Below are positions 8,443 to 17,563 of a stretch of 64,000 nt of DNA, one piece after another. The translations under genes were made by a program, and so were the position numbers. Below the pieces are notes generated by a model. It made no database searches, was not told the origin of the DNA, and saw nothing but the letters and a program-made list of their open reading frames with translations. Origin of the DNA: an uncultured cyanobacterium (GTDB taxonomy: Bacteria > Cyanobacteriota > Cyanobacteriia > Cyanobacteriales > Geitlerinemataceae); assembly GCA_937899645.1 (NCBI GenBank), contig CALCCD010000049.1, forward strand, positions 48,104-112,103, read 5' to 3'. Numbering within the stretch: position 1 is the first letter of the stretch; each line of letters opens with the position of its first letter.

Positions 8443-10992
8443 TCAGCCTAACGCCGATGCCACCACCGACGCGATCCGCACGCGACCTTTAAGCCCTGGC
8501 AGCTTCTGTCCTGCATGTTCGCTGCCCAGCGCCGCGATCGTCGCCATCGGAACCGGGCGGGTGGTGTCGTCGCTAACTTCCACCACGAGATGGTCGCCCG
8601 CGCGCACCGTAACGATGCCCACCAGGCCGTCGGTCTTGGCTTTGAACTGCACCGCCTGAACGCCGATCGCGCCGCGCGTTCCCAGCTTCAGCTTCGCCAC
8701 CGCCAGCGGCTTGACGAAGGCCGACTTGGAGACGATCGCTACCGTCTCGTCGGTGTTCGCCACCGTCGCTCCGGCCAGTTCTTCGCTCTTCCGCAAACGC
8801 AAACCCTGGTTGCCCTGCGCCGTGCGACCCAACACCGGCACGCTTTTATCGTCGATCGTCAGCCGCAGCAGCCGACCGCCGGTAGAGGCCAACACCAGCT
8901 CTTGCCCATTGCAAACGGGTTGGGCAAGCAGAAGGCGATCGTCGTCTTTGAGCTTAATTGCTGTCAGCCCTCGCGCCGTCATGCTTTCAAGCTCCGAGAG
9001 CGCCAGTCGCTTAATCTTGCCCGACGCTGTAACCAGCAGCAGGTGGTCGGCATCGGCGGGTTCCCCGAGAACGAACTGGCACAGTACCGCATCCGGATCG
9101 CCCTGCGCTGACGGCGGCAACAGCGACACCGCCGACTCGCCGCGACTGCGCCCACTGGTCACCGGCACGTCGCCGACTTCGGTGGCGTAGGCTTTCCCGT
9201 CGCGACAAATCGAAACGAGCTGGCGATCGGTGCGGGTGTCGAAGCGTGTCACCGGAATATCGTCGCCGCTCTCCATGATGTTGGGGACTTCGGCGTTTTT
9301 GCTGCGGCTGGCGGCTTTTGCGGTCAGGCGACGCACGTAGCCGCGATAGGTGGCTTCGATCGTCGCGTCTTCAGCCTGAATCTCCAGCTCTAAGGGCATC
9401 GCAGCAGCAGGCTCGGCGTCTTTTTTATCGCTTTTAGCGCCTTTGGCACGGCCTTTTTTGGGCTTGTTGTCCGTGGCGACGGTTCCATCCACAGTGATGA
9501 TGCGCGTGCGACGCGGGTCGCCGAACTGTTTCTTGAGCGATCGCAGCTCTTTCTTGAGGGCTTTTTTAAACTCGCTCTCATTGTCAAGCAGCAGGCTCAG
9601 CTGATCGCGCTCCGTCGTGAGCTGCTCGATTTCCTCGCGCAGATTTTGGCGCTCGAGTCCCGTCAAGCGGCGCATCGGCATCGCCAGCACGGCGTTGGCC
9701 TGGGCTTCGCTGAACTCAAACTCCTCGTGAAAATGCTGCTTGGCAGTCGTACCGTCGGGGGCGTTGCGGAGGATGGCGATCGCTTCGTCGAGCCTTTCCA
9801 GCATTCGCTGCAACCCGTCGAGCAAATGGAGGCGCGCTTCAACGCGCTCCAGCTCGTGGCGATATTGCCGCATTAGCGTCTCGGTGCGGAAGTCCAGGAA
9901 GTGCTGCAAGATCTGCCGCAGCGGGAGCTGGACGGGCTGGCGATCGACCAGTGCCAGGAAGATCGCGCCGAAGTTTTGTTGGAGCTGGGTTTGCTTGTAG
10001 AGCTGCGCCAAGATCTTCTGGCGGTTGGCGTCGCGCTTGAGTTCGATGACGACGCGGATACCGTCACGATCGCTCTCGTCGCGCAGGTCGGAGATGCCGA
10101 CGATCTTGCCGTCGTTGACCAGCGCCGCTAGCTTCTCGAGCCAGTTGGATTTTGCGACCTGATAGGGAAATTCGGTGACGACGATCGCCTGCCTGGTCGA
10201 TTTACGCTTGCGACCCACCTCAATGTTTTCAAAGTGGACGACGCCGCGCATGGTGATGCTGCCGCGTCCGCTGGTGTAGGCGTCGCGGATGCCCTTGCGC
10301 CCGATGATTTCGCCGCCGGTGGGGAAGTCGGGGCCGGGGATGATTTCAAAAAGCTTGTCGTCGGAGAGGGTCGGCCGATCGAGCAATGCGATCGCGCCAT
10401 CGACAACTTCGTTCAGATTGTGCGGCGGCACATTCGTCGCCATCCCGACGGCAATACCCGAGCTGCCGTTGAGCAGCAGCGTCGGCAGTCGCGCGGGCAG
10501 CACCACCGGCTCCTGCTGCGAGTTATCGAAGTTGCCGGTAAAGTCCACTGTCGCGTCGCCGATATCCGCCAGCATGGCGTCGTTGCCGACGGGCGAGAGG
10601 CGCGTTTCGGTGTAGCGCATCGCTGCCGCCGGGTCGTTGTCGATCGAGCCGAAGTTGCCGTGACCGGCCAGCAGCGGATACCGACTGGCGAACGGCTGCA
10701 CCAACCGGACGAGCGCGTCGTAAACGGCCTGATCGCCGTGGGGGTGATATTTACCGAGGACATCGCCGACGACGCGAGCGCACTTGCGATAGGGGCGATC
10801 GGGGCTCAGCCCTAGCTCGTGCATCGCGTAGAGGATGCGGCGGTGTACGGGCTTGAGGCCGTCGCGCACGTCCGGCAGCGCCCGCCCGACGATGACGCTC
10901 ATCGCGTATTCCAAATAGCACTGCTGCATCTCTTCGTGCAGTGCCGTCGGAATGACGTTGCTATTCGAGAGGAAGTCGAGCTGGCTGGACAT
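8443..10992 (-). CDS. gyrA: Type II topoisomerase subunit A (gyrase/topo IV A type)
   Basis: The product (849 aa) cuts and rejoins DNA with a partner ATPase subunit. The N-terminal breakage-reunion domain is complete: [20 protein letters not shown] (34-52), [14 protein letters not shown], and the catalytic Tyr127 in [12 protein letters not shown] coiled-coil arm spans about 370-480. A lysine-rich linker (about 505-535) precedes the C-terminal beta-pinwheel. I see no QRRGGRG-type GyrA box; the nearest segment is KLGTRGAIG. Cyanobacteria usually carry two A-type proteins, and lack of a GyrA box points to the ParC-like or second type, so the symbol is tentative. No gyrB/parE is adjacent. Confidence 0.9.
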   Translation of the reverse strand: MSSQLDFLSNSNVIPTALHEEMQQCYLEYAMSVIVGRALPDVRDGLKPVHRRILYAMHELGLSPDRPYRKCARVVGDVLGKYHPHGDQAVYDALVRLVQPFASRYPLLAGHGNFGSIDNDPAAAMRYTETRLSPVGNDAMLADIGDATVDFTGNFDNSQQEPVVLPARLPTLLLNGSSGIAVGMATNVPPHNLNEVVDGAIALLDRPTLSDDKLFEIIPGPDFPTGGEIIGRKGIRDAYTSGRGSITMRGVVHFENIEVGRKRKSTRQAIVVTEFPYQVAKSNWLEKLAALVNDGKIVGISDLRDESDRDGIRVVIELKRDANRQKILAQLYKQTQLQQNFGAIFLALVDRQPVQLPLRQILQHFLDFRTETLMRQYRHELERVEARLHLLDGLQRMLERLDEAIAILRNAPDGTTAKQHFHEEFEFSEAQANAVLAMPMRRLTGLERQNLREEIEQLTTERDQLSLLLDNESEFKKALKKELRSLKKQFGDPRRTRIITVDGTVATDNKPKKGRAKGAKSDKKDAEPAAAMPLELEIQAEDATIEATYRGYVRRLTAKAASRSKNAEVPNIMESGDDIPVTRFDTRTDRQLVSICRDGKAYATEVGDVPVTSGRSRGESAVSLLPPSAQGDPDAVLCQFVLGEPADADHLLLVTASGKIKRLALSELESMTARGLTAIKLKDDDRLLLAQPVCNGQELVLASTGGRLLRLTIDDKSVPVLGRTAQGNQGLRLRKSEELAGATVANTDETVAIVSKSAFVKPLAVAKLKLGTRGAIGVQAVQFKAKTDGLVGIVTVRAGDHLVVEVSDDTTRPVPMATIAALGSEHAGQKLPGLKGRVRIASVVASALG

Positions 10993-11392
10993 AGGAGGCG
11001 ATGCCGATCTGAAGGGTGCGGAGGCGGGCGAGGTGTGTGAGACGGTCGTTGAGAACGGTAGACAGCGAAGCCTTCATCGCGCAGACTCATCTTACGATAA
11101 TCGTACGAGAATCTTGCTGGTTGCGGGAGTGCCAAACGATTCGGTGGCGCGGCCGCGATCGCGGGCCGGGGCGATGCAGCTCGGAAAAGGCCAGGGCGAT
11201 GGCGCGAACCCTCAAATGGCGTTAACGCTAGCATATAGGACGAATTTCGGATTGCGCAGCGCGAACTCCGTGCCGACGATTCGATCGGTGGTTCGATCGC
11301 CAGTATCGTTACTGTTGAGGTTGCCGCTGGCGAGCGTAAGGCTCGGGTGGCGTTCGCGATACGGCCTGCGAAATCTCAGTAAGGTGTTCTCG
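10993..11392. other. Divergent intergenic region, no gene seen
   Basis: This 400-bp spacer separates the topoisomerase gene (minus) from the sensor kinase (plus). The plus-strand kinase frame stays open through it, but the sequence has no domain character and the first good start is ATG 11393. Promoters for both directions should lie here; none was assigned. Confidence 0.5.
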
Positions 11393-13417
11393 ATGTCTGC
11401 TTTTCCTCTCGAGCTGCGCACGATCCCCATCGAGCCGCTCTACCCGGCGGTGGAGCCGGATATGACTCTGACGGCGGCGATATCGCTGGTGCGGACAGAC
11501 TGCCGACTGGTGCTGTTTGTGGTCGAGTCGCGTGGAGATGGTGCGATCGACCTGCTCGGGATGGTGCCGCTTCTCGATTTGCTCGCGCAGATCGATTCGG
11601 GTCGGGGCGATCGGCCAGTGCGCGAGCTGGTCAAGCCCGTCGATCGCGTCGTGCGCCTTTCGGAAGTGGGCGATCTGACGGACTTGCTCGGTCGGTTCGG
11701 CGATCGCGATACGTGCGTGCCCGTTATTGGCGCGACGGGTGAGTGTCTTGGCGCGATCGACGGCTGGCAGTTGTTTGAGTGGTGGTGCGCGCAGCGCGGA
11801 TCGGACGCAATCGCCCAAGGCAGCGGCAAAGCGCAACGCGAGTCGGACGCGCCGCACGCCGCCGCGCCACTCAGCAGCTACGCCCAAACTATCGATCGCC
11901 TGGAGGCCGATATCGCCAGCCGCAAGCTTTTGGAAGAAAAGCTCGCGAGCAGCTACACCCAGATGCAGGCTCTCTTCGACGTGATGCAGGACGTTGCCGC
12001 GATCGTGGCCACCACCGACGACGGCTTCGGGGTCAATATCCTCAGCGCCAGTCTCTTTGAAGACCCCGACCCGATCCGCATTGCCAGCATCAACCACACG
12101 ATCGCGGCCTTTGTAGAAGCGCCAGCGACCAGCCCGCTGCACCAAAGCGTTTGGCGCGCCCTGCGGGAGGGCAAAACCACCGAATGCGCCTATGAGTTTT
12201 CGATCGACGGGCATCCCGTGTATTTCGAGGCACTGGTCTCACCGATCTTCAGCACCAGCGTTCTCTGGCTGGCCCGCGATATCACCGAGCTAAAGAATAC
12301 CGAGCAGGCGCTCAAAGCTTCCCAAGGGCGATTTCGCTATCTGCTGACCTCGAATCCCGCCGTGGTTTACACCTGCTCGCCGGACGATCGCGCCCAGACG
12401 ATGTTTATCGGCGACAACATTCGCGACCTACTGGGCTACCGCGTTGCTACCTGGACGGAAAACCCGGATTTTTTCTACGAGCGGCTCCACCCGGACGATC
12501 GCGGCAGTCTCGAGGCCGGATTTGCCGAAGCGCGCGCGCGCGGTCACGCCGTTCTGGAATATCGCTTTTGCCATGCCGACGGGCACTACTGCTGGCTGCG
12601 CGACGAGCTGAAGCTGGCGATCGCGGCAGACGACAACACGCCGCTGGAGTACATCGGATCGCTGACCGATATCAGCGATCGCAAGCGCGCCGAGGCTGAA
12701 GTTTTCAAGAGCCTCGAGAAGGAGCGCGAACTGAGCGACCTGAAGTCGCGCTTTGTCTCGATGGCTTCCCACGAGTTTCGTACCCCGCTGGCGATTATTC
12801 AGTCCTCGGCGCAGCTCCTGGAGCGCTACGAACTCGAGTCGAACGAAAAGCAAGAGCAGTTCGTCCAAATCCACGACTCGATCCAGCACATGAACCAGCT
12901 CCTGACTGACGTGCTGACACTGGGGCGGGCTGAGGCGGGCAAGCTGGCGTTCCAGCCGGAGCCGGTTCCGGTGATGTTTTTCTGTCAGAATCTGGTCGAG
13001 CGGCTTCGGGTGGCGCTGTCCTCGCATCAGATCGCCCTGGCCTTCGACGATCGCATCGACACCGCCACCATGTTCGATCTAGACGCCAAGCTGCTGCGTC
13101 AAATCTTGACGAACCTGGTCTCCAATGCTGTCAAATACTCGCCCGAGGCCGACAGCGTCGATCTCGAAGTGACGCTCGACGCGGATGGGTCGCTTTGCCT
13201 GCGAGTGCGCGATCGCGGTATCGGTATCCCCGCTAGCGATCTGCCTCGACTGTGCAGCTCGTTTCACCGTGCTGGCAACGTCGGTATGATTCAGGGCACT
13301 GGGCTCGGCCTCGCGATCGTCCAGCGGTGCGTCAGTTTACACGGTGGTACAATCGACTTCAAAAGTCAGGTCGATTACGGCACCAGCGCCATCGTCCGAA
13401 TTCCGCATCTGCCTTAG
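11393..13417 (+). CDS. CBS-PAS-PAS sensor histidine kinase
   Basis: Start ATG 11393 is chosen because homologous-looking sequence begins there; the frame is open further upstream. The product has 674 aa. Residues about 15-130 look like a CBS pair (PAVEPDMTL, CVPVIGATGECLGAIDGW). A short coiled coil leads to one PAS-like domain (about 195-300) and a clear PAS/PAC domain (about 310-430, RLHPDDRGSLEAGF). HisKA has His460 in MASHEFRTPLAII, and the HATPase shows N, G1 and G2 boxes (LVSNAVKYS, RDRGIGIP, GTGLGLAI). No membrane segment is seen, so it is a soluble kinase sensing through CBS (nucleotide-type) and PAS. The response regulator 183 bp downstream is the likely partner. Confidence 0.9.
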   Translation: MSAFPLELRTIPIEPLYPAVEPDMTLTAAISLVRTDCRLVLFVVESRGDGAIDLLGMVPLLDLLAQIDSGRGDRPVRELVKPVDRVVRLSEVGDLTDLLGRFGDRDTCVPVIGATGECLGAIDGWQLFEWWCAQRGSDAIAQGSGKAQRESDAPHAAAPLSSYAQTIDRLEADIASRKLLEEKLASSYTQMQALFDVMQDVAAIVATTDDGFGVNILSASLFEDPDPIRIASINHTIAAFVEAPATSPLHQSVWRALREGKTTECAYEFSIDGHPVYFEALVSPIFSTSVLWLARDITELKNTEQALKASQGRFRYLLTSNPAVVYTCSPDDRAQTMFIGDNIRDLLGYRVATWTENPDFFYERLHPDDRGSLEAGFAEARARGHAVLEYRFCHADGHYCWLRDELKLAIAADDNTPLEYIGSLTDISDRKRAEAEVFKSLEKERELSDLKSRFVSMASHEFRTPLAIIQSSAQLLERYELESNEKQEQFVQIHDSIQHMNQLLTDVLTLGRAEAGKLAFQPEPVPVMFFCQNLVERLRVALSSHQIALAFDDRIDTATMFDLDAKLLRQILTNLVSNAVKYSPEADSVDLEVTLDADGSLCLRVRDRGIGIPASDLPRLCSSFHRAGNVGMIQGTGLGLAIVQRCVSLHGGTIDFKSQVDYGTSAIVRIPHLP

Positions 13418-13600
13418 AGCGCGTCGTCCTAATCCGCGCTGAAATCCTGAAGGTACGAGCGTTCGCGCCCGGCTCGGTAGAAAAGTCGGGGCCGTTCCCC
13501 CTGCGATGTAAGTGCTGTAGGTTTAGTTGAAAACAGTCCCCGATGGCCGCGCGTTTAGAAAGAGCGCTGCCCCTCGCTTATACATCCCTACATCGATGCT

Positions 13601-14275
13601 ATGAAAACGATCGTCGTCATTGAAGACGAACAAGCCCTGCTCAAAAACGTCGTGCGCATCCTCAAAGCTGAGGGGTACAACAGCGTGGGCGCAGAAAACG
13701 GAAAAGCCGGAGTCGAACTCGTCCGCAGCGAGCTTCCCGACCTCGTCGTCTGCGACATTATGATGCCGGAAATGGACGGCTATCAGGTTTTAGAGGCACT
13801 GCAAGACACGCCCCAAACGGCGCTGATTCCGTTTATCTTCCTGACGGCCAAAACCGAGCGCTCCGATATGCGCCAGGGCATCGAACTCGGTGCGGACGAC
13901 TACCTCACCAAGCCCTTTGAGACTGACGAGCTAATCGGCGCGATCGAGGCCAGATTCCGCAAGAGCGAGCGCGTTAAGGCCCGTATGGTCGAGCTGAACG
14001 ACGAGCTGGGTCGCCTGAGACAGGTGCTCGAAGCCAAAGACGACCTGTTTGAAAGCCTGAGCGAAGAGTTGCGCCGCCCGATGTCGAACATCAACGTGGC
14101 TCTGAAAATGCTCAGCGATCGCGACACGCCGGAAACCCGCGAGCGCTACGTCAAGATTTTGCAAGAGGAGTTCGCCCGCGAGCTGGGACTGCTCGATCGC
14201 GTCTCCGAGATGAAAAAGCTGCTGACGCCGGAAAACGTCAGTCTGCTGCGCCAATTTAATATGCTCGTCCAGTGA
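13601..14275 (+). CDS. Response regulator with histidine-kinase-like tail lacking the His
   Basis: The product has 224 aa. The receiver domain (1-120) has the acidic pair E8/D9, phospho-acceptor Asp52 (VVCDIMMPEMDG), Thr82 and Lys104. Residues 140-224 resemble the dimerisation helices of a HisKA domain: SLSEELRRPMSNINVALKML. In cyanobacterial relatives the motif is SHELRTPL; here residue 155 is Glu where the phospho-His should be. No DNA-binding domain and no ATPase domain follow. The tail may dimerise or bind a kinase rather than accept phosphate. It lies just downstream of the CBS-PAS kinase on the same strand. Confidence 0.88.
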   Translation: MKTIVVIEDEQALLKNVVRILKAEGYNSVGAENGKAGVELVRSELPDLVVCDIMMPEMDGYQVLEALQDTPQTALIPFIFLTAKTERSDMRQGIELGADDYLTKPFETDELIGAIEARFRKSERVKARMVELNDELGRLRQVLEAKDDLFESLSEELRRPMSNINVALKMLSDRDTPETRERYVKILQEEFARELGLLDRVSEMKKLLTPENVSLLRQFNMLVQ

Positions 14276-14465
14276 GTTTCGGGCCTTATCGCGAACTTCG
14301 CAGGCAAGTGTGCCAAACGCCAAGGCCGTGTCGTTCGGAGACGCGCGGCCACGGTATGCTGCGCTCGGCCCCCGGCTTCGGTGCATTTGCGCGATCGCCG
14401 CTTCGATAGCGCTGCTTTTGCGCTAATTTTCAAGACAACACGACGTTTTACGCCACGATTGACCG

Positions 14466-15668
14466 ATGAATTTGGTATCCCGCCCTTCACGACTCCGACG
14501 CAAGCTTGCGGCGGCGACTGTTTCGCTAGCCGCGATCGCGTCTGGTTTGACCGGCATCCGCGCGATCGCGGCTGACGCTCCCATCCTAGAAGTCGCTCCG
14601 TCTGTTGCCTCGCGGGTCGCTTTCCCCGAGCCGCCATCTTCCAGCAAGCCTCCCAGCAAGCCTCAATTCCGACTGCAAAAAAACGAAGACGAGCTGAACG
14701 AATTGCTCGTACTCGGGCGCGAACAGGTGGACGAAGAAGACTATGCGGGTGCGATCGACACCTACCGCCAAGCCGCCCAGCTCGACGACACCAACCCGCT
14801 GATTTTTTCGGCGATCGGCTACCTCGAATCGCTGCAAGACAATTACCCGGCGGCGATCGAGGCGTACCAGCAGGCGATCGCCCTCGACGATAGCGAAGCG
14901 CGCTTCCACTATGCCCTCGGTTATGCCCTCGCCCAAGACGGCCAGTACGCAGAGGCTGAAGCCGCCTACCAGGACACGCTCGACCTCGAGGCCGATAATA
15001 TCAACGCCCTGCTCGGCCTCGGCGCGACCCGGTTTCGCCAGGAGCGCTATGCCGAGGCTCTCGAAGCCTACGAGCGCGCTGGCGAACTTTCGCCAAACAG
15101 TCTGAACATTGACGGGTTTATAGGCTCGACGCTGCTCCAACTCGGTCGATTTGAAGAGGCGATCGAGAACTTCGAGCGGGTTACGACTCGCACGCCCAAC
15201 GATCTCAACGCCCAGATCAATCTCGGGACGGCACTGCTCAATGTCGGACGCGACGAAGAAGCCTTCGAGGCATTCGATCGCGCCGAGCGCCTCAACTCCG
15301 ATGACGGCCAGCTCCTCTACGACCTGGGCCAGCTCCTCGGCGAGCGCGGCGACACCGAGCGCGCCAAGCGCTACTACCGCCGCGCCTCAAATCTAGACAA
15401 CGACGGCGCACTCCAGCTCGACATCGGGCGCGCCCTACTGGACGCCGACGACTCGCTCTATGCCGTCTTGGCCCTGCGCGCGGCGATCGGGCTGATTCCC
15501 GACGAGCCCGAAGCCCACATTGCCCTCTCCGAAGCCCTGCGCGCCCAGAGCCGTACCGATGAAGCGATCGCCGAGCTAGAACAGGCCCGCGACCTGTACG
15601 ATGCTCGCGGAAATGCCGAAAAGGTCGAAGAACTGACTGCGGCGATCGCCGACCTCGACTCGTTGTAG
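14466..15668 (+). CDS. Secreted or periplasmic TPR protein
   Basis: The product has 400 aa. The N-terminus has a basic start and hydrophobic core ending at AIAADA, a signal peptide of about 37 residues. After a Pro/Ser-rich linker there are about eight tetratricopeptide repeats from residue 78 to the end, for example YPAAIEAYQQAIALDDSEAR and RFEEAIENFERVTTRTPNDL. TPRs bind other proteins; the specific role is unknown. It is monocistronic by spacing. Confidence 0.85.
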   Translation: MNLVSRPSRLRRKLAAATVSLAAIASGLTGIRAIAADAPILEVAPSVASRVAFPEPPSSSKPPSKPQFRLQKNEDELNELLVLGREQVDEEDYAGAIDTYRQAAQLDDTNPLIFSAIGYLESLQDNYPAAIEAYQQAIALDDSEARFHYALGYALAQDGQYAEAEAAYQDTLDLEADNINALLGLGATRFRQERYAEALEAYERAGELSPNSLNIDGFIGSTLLQLGRFEEAIENFERVTTRTPNDLNAQINLGTALLNVGRDEEAFEAFDRAERLNSDDGQLLYDLGQLLGERGDTERAKRYYRRASNLDNDGALQLDIGRALLDADDSLYAVLALRAAIGLIPDEPEAHIALSEALRAQSRTDEAIAELEQARDLYDARGNAEKVEELTAAIADLDSL

Positions 15669-15776
15669 TCGCGGCCCTGGCGCTCTGGTCGCACCGACGA
15701 CGAGTCGGTTGCGCCTCTCGTCTTCAAATTCGTCTCTCATGTCCTTCACCGCTGCCGATCGCAGCGGAAATTGCCC

Positions 15777-16727
15777 ATGCCCACTACCGTCGTGACTGGC
15801 GCTGCCGGATTTATCGGCTCGCATCTCGTAGACGCCCTGCTCCAGCGCGGCGATACGGTGATCGGAATCGATGAGTTCAACGACTACTACGACCCGCAAG
15901 TCAAGCGCGCCAACCTCGCGGCACACCTCGACTGCGATCGCTTCCGGCTCGTAGAAGGCAGCCTAAGCGCGATTGACTTGCCCGCCCTGCTCGACGGCGT
16001 TTCGCTAATTTTCCATCAGGCTGCCCAGGCTGGAGTCCGGGCAAGCTGGGGCAGTAGTTTCGAGCTGTACACCGAGCGCAATATCGCGGCAACCCAGATG
16101 CTCCTGGAGGCCGTCAAAGCGTCCGACAGCCTGGAGCGTTTCGTTTACGCCTCCTCTTCTTCGGTCTACGGCAACGCCGCCGCTTTCCCGACATCGGAGG
16201 CCGTCTTGCCCTGCCCCGTCTCGCCCTATGGCGTCACCAAGCTGGCCGCCGAGCACCTCTGCCACCTGTATCACACCAATTACGGCGTCCCCACTGCCGC
16301 GCTGCGCTACTTCACGGTCTACGGTCCGCGCCAGCGCCCCGATATGGCCTTTCATAAGTTCTTCAAAGCTATCCTGCGCGATGAGGCTATCCCGCTCTAC
16401 GGCGACGGCCTGCAAACCCGCGATTTTACTTTCGTCAGCGACGCGATCGCCGCGAACCTTGCCGCTGCGTCGCGCCCGGAGGCGATCGGGCAGGCGTTCA
16501 ATATCGGCGGCGGCAGCCGTGTCGTGCTTAAAGACGTAATCGCCATGATGGAAAAAATCGTCGATCGACCGGTAAACATCGACTGGCTCGACCCTTCGCG
16601 CGGCGATGCGCGCCACACCAGCGCCGATGCGACGAAGGCGCGATCGATCCTCGGTTACGCGCCCGAAGTCAGCCTCGAAGCAGGACTACGCCAAGAATGG
16701 GAGTGGATTCAAACGGTGTACGTCTGA
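15777..16727 (+). CDS. NAD-dependent sugar epimerase (UDP-glucuronate 4-epimerase type)
   Basis: The product has 316 aa from ATG 15777; a TTG six bases earlier is possible. It is an extended short-chain dehydrogenase: nucleotide-binding GAAGFIGSH at the N-terminus, DEFNDYYDPQVKRANL typical of UDP-glucuronate/glucose 4-epimerases, YASSSSVYGN with the catalytic Ser, and the SPYGVTKLAAEH motif with Tyr and Lys of the YXXXK pair. RYFTVYGPRQRPDMAF continues the family signature. It probably makes a nucleotide sugar for surface polysaccharide. Substrate preference cannot be fixed from sequence. Confidence 0.9.
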   Translation: MPTTVVTGAAGFIGSHLVDALLQRGDTVIGIDEFNDYYDPQVKRANLAAHLDCDRFRLVEGSLSAIDLPALLDGVSLIFHQAAQAGVRASWGSSFELYTERNIAATQMLLEAVKASDSLERFVYASSSSVYGNAAAFPTSEAVLPCPVSPYGVTKLAAEHLCHLYHTNYGVPTAALRYFTVYGPRQRPDMAFHKFFKAILRDEAIPLYGDGLQTRDFTFVSDAIAANLAAASRPEAIGQAFNIGGGSRVVLKDVIAMMEKIVDRPVNIDWLDPSRGDARHTSADATKARSILGYAPEVSLEAGLRQEWEWIQTVYV

Positions 16728-16850
16728 GTCGTTTTGCTTGGAAGACAGGCAATCCGTAAAATCTCGGTTGCGGTCGGCACGAGACTAAAGTAGCGTCCGC
16801 AGATCGAGCTGATAGAATACCTGAGTCGTTTTTGCGAGCGAGTTTAGTCT

Positions 16851-17357
16851 TTGAGCCCTACCACCAACACGACCGAAAAGGTCGATACTTTTCTGCAAGA
16901 ACTCGCTGCGATTCAGCAGTCGGGCTCAAAGCGCATTGCAGTTCTCGGCTCGCGCCACGTTCCAATCACACACCAGAAGCTGATCGAAATGATGAGCTAC
17001 GCGCTCGTCCTCAGCGGTAACCGTCTGATTACGTCCGGTGCGACGGGGACGAATTCGGCGGTGATTCGCGGGGCGATGCAGGCCGATGCCAATCAACTGA
17101 CGGTGATCTTGCCGCAGAGTCTCGATCGGCAATCGGACGAGTCGCAGTCGCAGCTCGAGAGCGTGATGCATCTGGTGGAGCATCCGGAGCGCGACGATTT
17201 ATCGCTGGCGGAGTCGAGTGCGCTGTGCAACTCGGAGATTATCGAGCGCTGCCAGCAGCTGATCTGCTTTGCATTTCACGATAGTCGCACGCTCCTAGAG
17301 ACGGCACGCGAGGCTGAAGAGCTGCGCAAAATCGTGACGCTGTTCTATTTCGATTAA
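16851..17357 (+). CDS. SLOG/DprA-like Rossmann-fold protein
   Basis: The product has 168 aa and starts with TTG. The core KRIAVLGSRHVPITHQKLIE, LSGNRLITSGATGTNSAVIRGA and QLTVILPQSLDRQ match the SLOG nucleotide-binding fold seen in DprA and lysine-decarboxylase-like proteins. Cyanobacterial relatives are often labelled DNA recombination-mediator protein A, but this protein is much shorter than true DprA and lacks its SAM and winged-helix parts. Single-strand DNA binding is not established. Its spacing makes it an independent unit. Confidence 0.7.
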   Translation: MSPTTNTTEKVDTFLQELAAIQQSGSKRIAVLGSRHVPITHQKLIEMMSYALVLSGNRLITSGATGTNSAVIRGAMQADANQLTVILPQSLDRQSDESQSQLESVMHLVEHPERDDLSLAESSALCNSEIIERCQQLICFAFHDSRTLLETAREAEELRKIVTLFYFD

Positions 17358-17432
17358 CTGCCCCGAAAAGTTATCTCCTGTAGGGGCGTCACGGCAGTGC
17401 GCCCGCGATATTCTCGCGCTCCCAACACATCT

Positions 17433-17452
17433 GGGCGCATGGCCATGCGCCC
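17433..17452. repeat. 20-bp palindrome GGGCGCATGGCCATGCGCCC
   Basis: It is a perfect palindrome in the spacer after the SLOG gene, flanked by CCCTATCCATG. A near copy (one changed base) is at 44664-44683 after ycf3. Both follow gene ends, so they may act as transcript-end hairpins or be mobile palindromic repeats. Confidence 0.8.
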
Positions 17453-17563
17453 CTATCCATGCCGGGTGCGTCGGTTGGCCGAACCGAGCTCAGGCGAGCG
17501 ATCGAGTACATTGACGGTAGGTACGCACCTGCCGTTTTTTGTTGGTTGAGCTGAATTTATTCA

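Noticed and set aside
11309..12214. 301-codon minus-strand frame opposite the CBS-PAS kinase
   Set aside because: It is an antisense shadow of a GC-rich gene with clear domains on the plus strand.
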